DNA from: Ophiostoma sp. CBS 140.51 | Taxonomy: Eukaryota > Ascomycota > Sordariomycetes > Ophiostomatales > Ophiostomataceae | Length of the DNA stretch: 22,746 nt | Direction: 5' to 3' | NCBI GenBank assembly: GCA_029298735.1 | Contig: JANSLP010000439.1 | Span: forward strand, 1 to 22,746 | In this document: positions 19,024-22,746 of the stretch, piece after piece | How positions within the stretch are numbered: the first letter of the stretch is position 1 | How the letters are laid out: each line of letters opens with the position of its first letter | Notes under the pieces: model-generated | The model's input: the letters and a program-made list of their open reading frames with translations, nothing else | What the model was told of the DNA's origin: nothing | The model's database searches: none | Position numbers and translations under genes: made by a program

Positions 19024-21739
19024 AGAAAAGGTCATCACCGACCCAACGACCGCCCGCATCGTCCTCACATTTCTGCGTGATTTCGTCGAACAACGAATGG
19101 TGTATTCACAAAGTCCACAAGGCTACTATTGTCCCATGACAAAATGCGAAGCATCTTTTACGGAACCGCTTTTACTCATTCAGCATCTCTTCACATGCCC
19201 AGAGCTTGGAAAGGGCGAGTTTGAGTGCTGGAAATGTTGCAGTTGGCACCGATTTCCCAACAACGAGAAGGAATGGGCCGACTGGGCAGGCTGGAAGTCA
19301 ACAACGCCTGGATTTCAACGGAAACGCAGTCTTGGGTCAAAGATGAAAGAAACACTGACGGAGACTCTTACACTTCGCCGGCGGAACTCGAGTCGCAAAA
19401 TATCAATATCCAGCAGCAGTGGTGCGGGAAACCCGAGCCTGGGCCAGACGCCAGTGGCACATACAGCCGCTCCGATGGCCTCCTCAGCAACTCTAACAGG
19501 GACAACAGCTGCAATAGACAGTATTGCCTCGTCAACACAACAGCCGACAAAATATCAGTCTTCGAATGACATGTGCGAGTGGAATCAACTTCTCGGTCTC
19601 AACCACACACAAATACTGTCGCCTCATTCAATTCAAGAACTACAGGTCGCTTATGGGGCTGACGGAGAGGCGGCACCAGCTTTCTCCCATACCCCAGGAG
19701 CCAGCAATGGACTCGGCGCATCCAGCACTGCAGACGGGCGAGGATTCTCGTGCACATTTGACGGAGGATGCTTCGTGACGAATGAGCACCACCACCATAA
19801 CAACCTCGATGTCAAGACAGATCCAGACACAGTGCTATCGACAATTTCGGCGGCCTGTTCATGCAACAACTTTGACAACAACAGCGCAACAAGTGTCGGC
19901 ATGGACGACAGAAGCGCAACCATGATGTGGTCAACGGACGTCGACTCTAGCGATACAAGCAATCTCTCCTCGACGCGGCCATCAACTCTATTCGACCAAA
20001 CTCCATCGATCCCCTCTTCTGCGAACCCATCCCTGGGTTCACTTTTCACAGCACAAAACCTGTCGCCATTTTCACATGAGAATGCTCGACTCATTGCAGC
20101 AGGCTTGGCTGGAGGATCATCAGCAAGTATCTCTTCTGATATCGGTGCCTTACGCTCGCCCCATGCAGCCGCAGCATCACTTATTTCAAATAACAGGGGA
20201 GGAAGTACTGCATTCTCGCCAATGTCACCACAAAAAAGTGACGACCGCCTTACTGTGACCAGTTCCTTTGCGTCGACCCCGGCTTCTGGTGAATATGACC
20301 ACAATGACAGCCTCATGGACGAGCGCAACAACTGGTATCATCACAGTCAGAAAGCGACCGACTCCGTTATATTAGCGCCTGTGTCTACTGAAGGCGGAGT
20401 CGGCCACCTCACTGTGCCTGCTCCAGTCACAGGAGCCTCGTTACCTACCACAACGGCCGCAATGACGACCCCCATACAAAACACATCTACAACCTTTGGA
20501 GACTTGGCTGGCCAATCCCACCATGCAAACACCAACCCAGCAGATATGCTGCCGGCATCCATGGATATTGACATGGATGGCATGCCGAGTTCCCACCACA
20601 CGCAGACCCAAAATTCTGGGCCTTTTATACAAAGCTCTGCACCTCTTACACCAGCATTTCTCCAAACCCATCACCTCCACCAATATGAGAATGAGCACAT
20701 ACACCAAATCGATCAACAGAATGTTCCTGCAGTGGCAAGGGACTCTGCATCAATCCACAGTGGAATTTACCGTACACGTTCAATCGTGACAGTTCCTGAC
20801 GGCCATGCGTCTAATCCACGATTTAAATTCATGGGTAGTGACGTATCCCAAACAGAGAGTAGGCCAGTCAGTCACCACCGCCATCTATCCAGCTCTAGAA
20901 CATCGATACAACCACCCAAGACACCAACGTCTACTATCGACGACGATGTTGACCCAGAGGATCTGGTCTGCGATCAATGCCATTGGAAGCCTCGGGGTGT
21001 CCGTGAAAATCTGAGGGGATATTTACGGAAGCACAAGAATGTACACAAAGGTCTCCGGCTGTCTTGTGACATCACGGGTTGCAAAAAGAGCTTCAGCCGT
21101 CTTGACAATCTCAAAACCCACCGTCGTGAGAAGCACGGTATCGATGATACAGCATCAGTCTCGAAAGCAGCGAGCATTACTTCGATTGATTCCACGGGCG
21201 TCATGGCCGGGCTTCAAATGACATCCACCGGAAGCTCGCTACCGGTGGCCAAACGCATCATGACAATGGACGACTACAGCAGCGATCACATGGATACCAT
21301 GATGGCTGTATCGGGCGTATCTACGACAGTGATACCCATGCAGTCACAGCATGTCCTCCAGGCTGCTGCCACCATTGCACAAGCTCAGGCCCAAGCCCAA
21401 GCCCAAGCACGTCAACAAGCACATATCCAAGCCCAAGCTCAAGAGCAGGCCCGGTTGCAAGCTCATGCCCATGCCCACATTCATAACCATTTTGGTCATG
21501 GGCATTTCTTCTCTCAGAATCATGCTCACTCTCATGCTCATGCTCAGGCGCGAGCCATTGCTCAGGAGCAGGTACAAATAGCCCAAGAGCACACCCATGG
21601 TGCTCAAACACATGGTGCACAAAGTCAAGCCGAGCCTCCGCGCCCTGACTCCAAACGGCAAAGGGAAAGTTTCGACCACGGAGGCTACCGCGGTGTTACC
21701 GGTGAGCATGCCGCATTGTGGCCTCTCATGCAGATATGA
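18901..21739 (+). CDS. C2H2 zinc-finger protein, probable transcription factor
   Basis: Exons 18901-18959 and 19018-21739 encode 926 aa. Near the N-terminus lies a Cys/His module: C58-x4-C63-x12-H76-x3-C80, then C90-x2-C93 and H97 in ECWKCCSWHRF, a layout I recall from unnamed Pezizomycotina proteins. Residues about 140-660 are Ser/Thr/Asn/Gly-rich and probably disordered. Near the C-terminus are two fingers: C671-x2-C674-x17-H692-x3-H696 (unusually spaced) and the classical C703-x4-C708-x12-H721-x4-H726. Residues about 807-893 are Ala-Gln and His-rich. DNA binding is inferred from the fingers; targets are unknown. The start was chosen because ATG 18901 (AAG-ATG-G) plus the phase 2 intron gives an open protein. 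The longer frame without splicing has no ATG before the codon in EQRM. No neighbour hints at its role. Upstream ORFs suggest translational control. Confidence 0.85.
18960..19017 (+). other. Intron of the zinc-finger gene
   Basis: A 58-nt phase 2 intron with donor GTAAGT, branch-like CTAAC near 19004-19008 and acceptor TACAG. If retained, the frame from ATG 18901 stops at once (CCG TAA), so splicing decides whether any protein is made. Confidence 0.88.
21377..21636 (+). repeat. Degenerate GCCCAA/GCTCAT hexamer repeat (Ala-Gln, Ala-His)
   Basis: Imperfect 6-bp units encode alternating Ala-Gln, then Ala-His and His-rich sequence (residues about 807-893), including pure runs such as AQAQAQAQAQA and AHAHAHIHNH. 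The underlying DNA varies between GCT/GCC and CAA/CAG/CAT, so the protein pattern has been kept while the bases drifted. Confidence 0.85.
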
Positions 21740-22746
21740 TTTTTGTGCGATTGTCATATCAATTTCATTTTCTTATCATGTTGTTCCAAACAGAGACAAC
21801 ACACATATTCTTTTCAGTCTTTTTCTTTTCTATTCTTTTCGTTTTGTTCGCTTTCCTTACTTGCCACTCTTTATTATTTTCTTTTGTTGTTTTCTACATT
21901 ATACCATGCACAACGCAACACAGCTTGCATTCCGTTCTTTTGTTATCACCAGCATACAATACTTCTTTTTTTTGTCAATATTCAAGACGCATTTATCAAT
22001 CTCTCGCTTCGATCTCTTTTATACACATATTTCCTTTGTCGTAACAGGGAATCAACTGGGGATCTTACTGAAATATCAGGGGGTTTTTTCACCATCTTTT
22101 CTCAAACTACACTACTTGTGAGGGTTGTGTCTATGTCGCCTTTCTTTGAACCGATATATTTCCTTCTCTTTCCTTCTCTTTTCTTTCACTATTACCTTCT
22201 GCATACAAATTCTACACTTCATTTGCCGTTCTTGGCTATTTCTTGTTCATATTTTCCGTTTTATTTTCACAAAATGTCAATATATGCATTTAACATGCAG
22301 CAAACTAAGACTACATTGCATATTCATTTGCGTGGCCGGCCTGTGAGTTTAGACGATTGGCGGAGAAATAAAATGGAAGAAAAATTTAAAGAACGAAGTT
22401 AGGGACAATTAACTGGCTAAACGTTGCGTGTGGTTGGTAAAAAATCATTACCACCTAATAGACACAAACAATTCCAAAGTAGGACGATAGAACCACTAGC
22501 TACGTACTCCTTTTATCCTTTTATTAATCTCAGTACTATTACCCAAAGGAAGTGTTATTTCTTTTTTTATATTTTATTTTATTTTCTTCCATTTCCTGCA
22601 AAAAAAAAAAAAATCAAGGTAGATACGACTAGCTAAACATTTTACACGAAAAAGAGAAGAGAATGATGTGAGGAGAGAGAAGGAAGACGAAGAACGTGAA
22701 ATGGTGACAACCCAGAAGAAAATGTTGTAGCAACAAGAAAAGAAGA
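21740..22746. other. 3' flank of zinc-finger gene and right window edge
   Basis: 21780-22270 is very T-rich, typical of a fungal 3' UTR and downstream spacer; the long Phe/Ser/Leu frames here are artefacts. A 42-codon ATG-started frame at 22274-22402 is charged and not T-biased (contains SLDDWRRNKMEEKFKE), but I do not recognise it and it may be chance. A run of 13 A lies near 22600-22612. The last 100 bases are purine-rich. No further gene is visible. Confidence 0.4.

Noticed and set aside
21743..22402. 219-codon frame after the zinc-finger gene
   Set aside because: It is mostly T-run translation (Phe/Ser/Leu) and begins without a true ATG; it is best read as 3' UTR and spacer.
1..22746. 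CRISPR array, rRNA, intact transposon or secondary-metabolite cluster
   Set aside because: No regularly spaced repeats, transposase, reverse transcriptase, rRNA signature or biosynthetic domains were found, and the gene content is housekeeping and regulatory.

Overview
The window is nuclear DNA of a filamentous ascomycete (Pezizomycotina), most likely a Sordariomycete. I base this on short introns (55-83 nt) with GTRNGT donors and CTNAC or TACTAAC branch sites, GC-biased codon use, pyrimidine-rich promoters/leaders, and proteins of recognisable fungal type. I cannot place it more finely from sequence alone.

There are four confident protein genes. (1) pkc1 (+, 2376-6236, five exons, 1197 aa) is the fungal protein kinase C of the cell-wall-integrity pathway, with the full HR1-HR1-C2-C1-C1-kinase-AGC tail layout and a Gln-rich linker. 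(2) SHE9/MDM33 (-, 6856-8403, one exon, 515 aa) is a mitochondrial inner-membrane morphology protein, convergent with pkc1. (3) DBP4 (+, 9920-12463, one exon, 847 aa) is a nucleolar DEAD-box helicase for 18S rRNA maturation, divergent from SHE9. (4) A C2H2 zinc-finger protein (+, 18901-21739, two exons, 926 aa) has an N-terminal Cys/His module, a C-terminal finger pair and an Ala-Gln/His repeat tail. I recognise the class but cannot name the gene.

Layout: 1-2375 is intergenic DNA plus the pkc1 leader. 2376-8403 is the convergent pkc1/SHE9 pair. 8404-9919 is a divergent promoter region. 9920-12463 is DBP4. 12464-18900 is a 6.4 kb stretch with no credible gene, AT-rich and hairpin-bearing first, then pyrimidine-rich. 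18901-21739 is the zinc-finger gene. 21740-22746 is T-rich 3' flank. The genes do not form a functional cluster: they act in wall signalling, mitochondrial shape, ribosome assembly and probably transcription.

No tRNA, rRNA, CRISPR array, intact transposon or prophage-like element was seen. The most notable non-coding signals are a 1.18 kb run without any ATG before pkc1, the opposite arrangement (several upstream ORFs, one overlapping the start) before the zinc-finger gene, and the large gene-free gap. I saw nothing that looks like a wholly new biological system.
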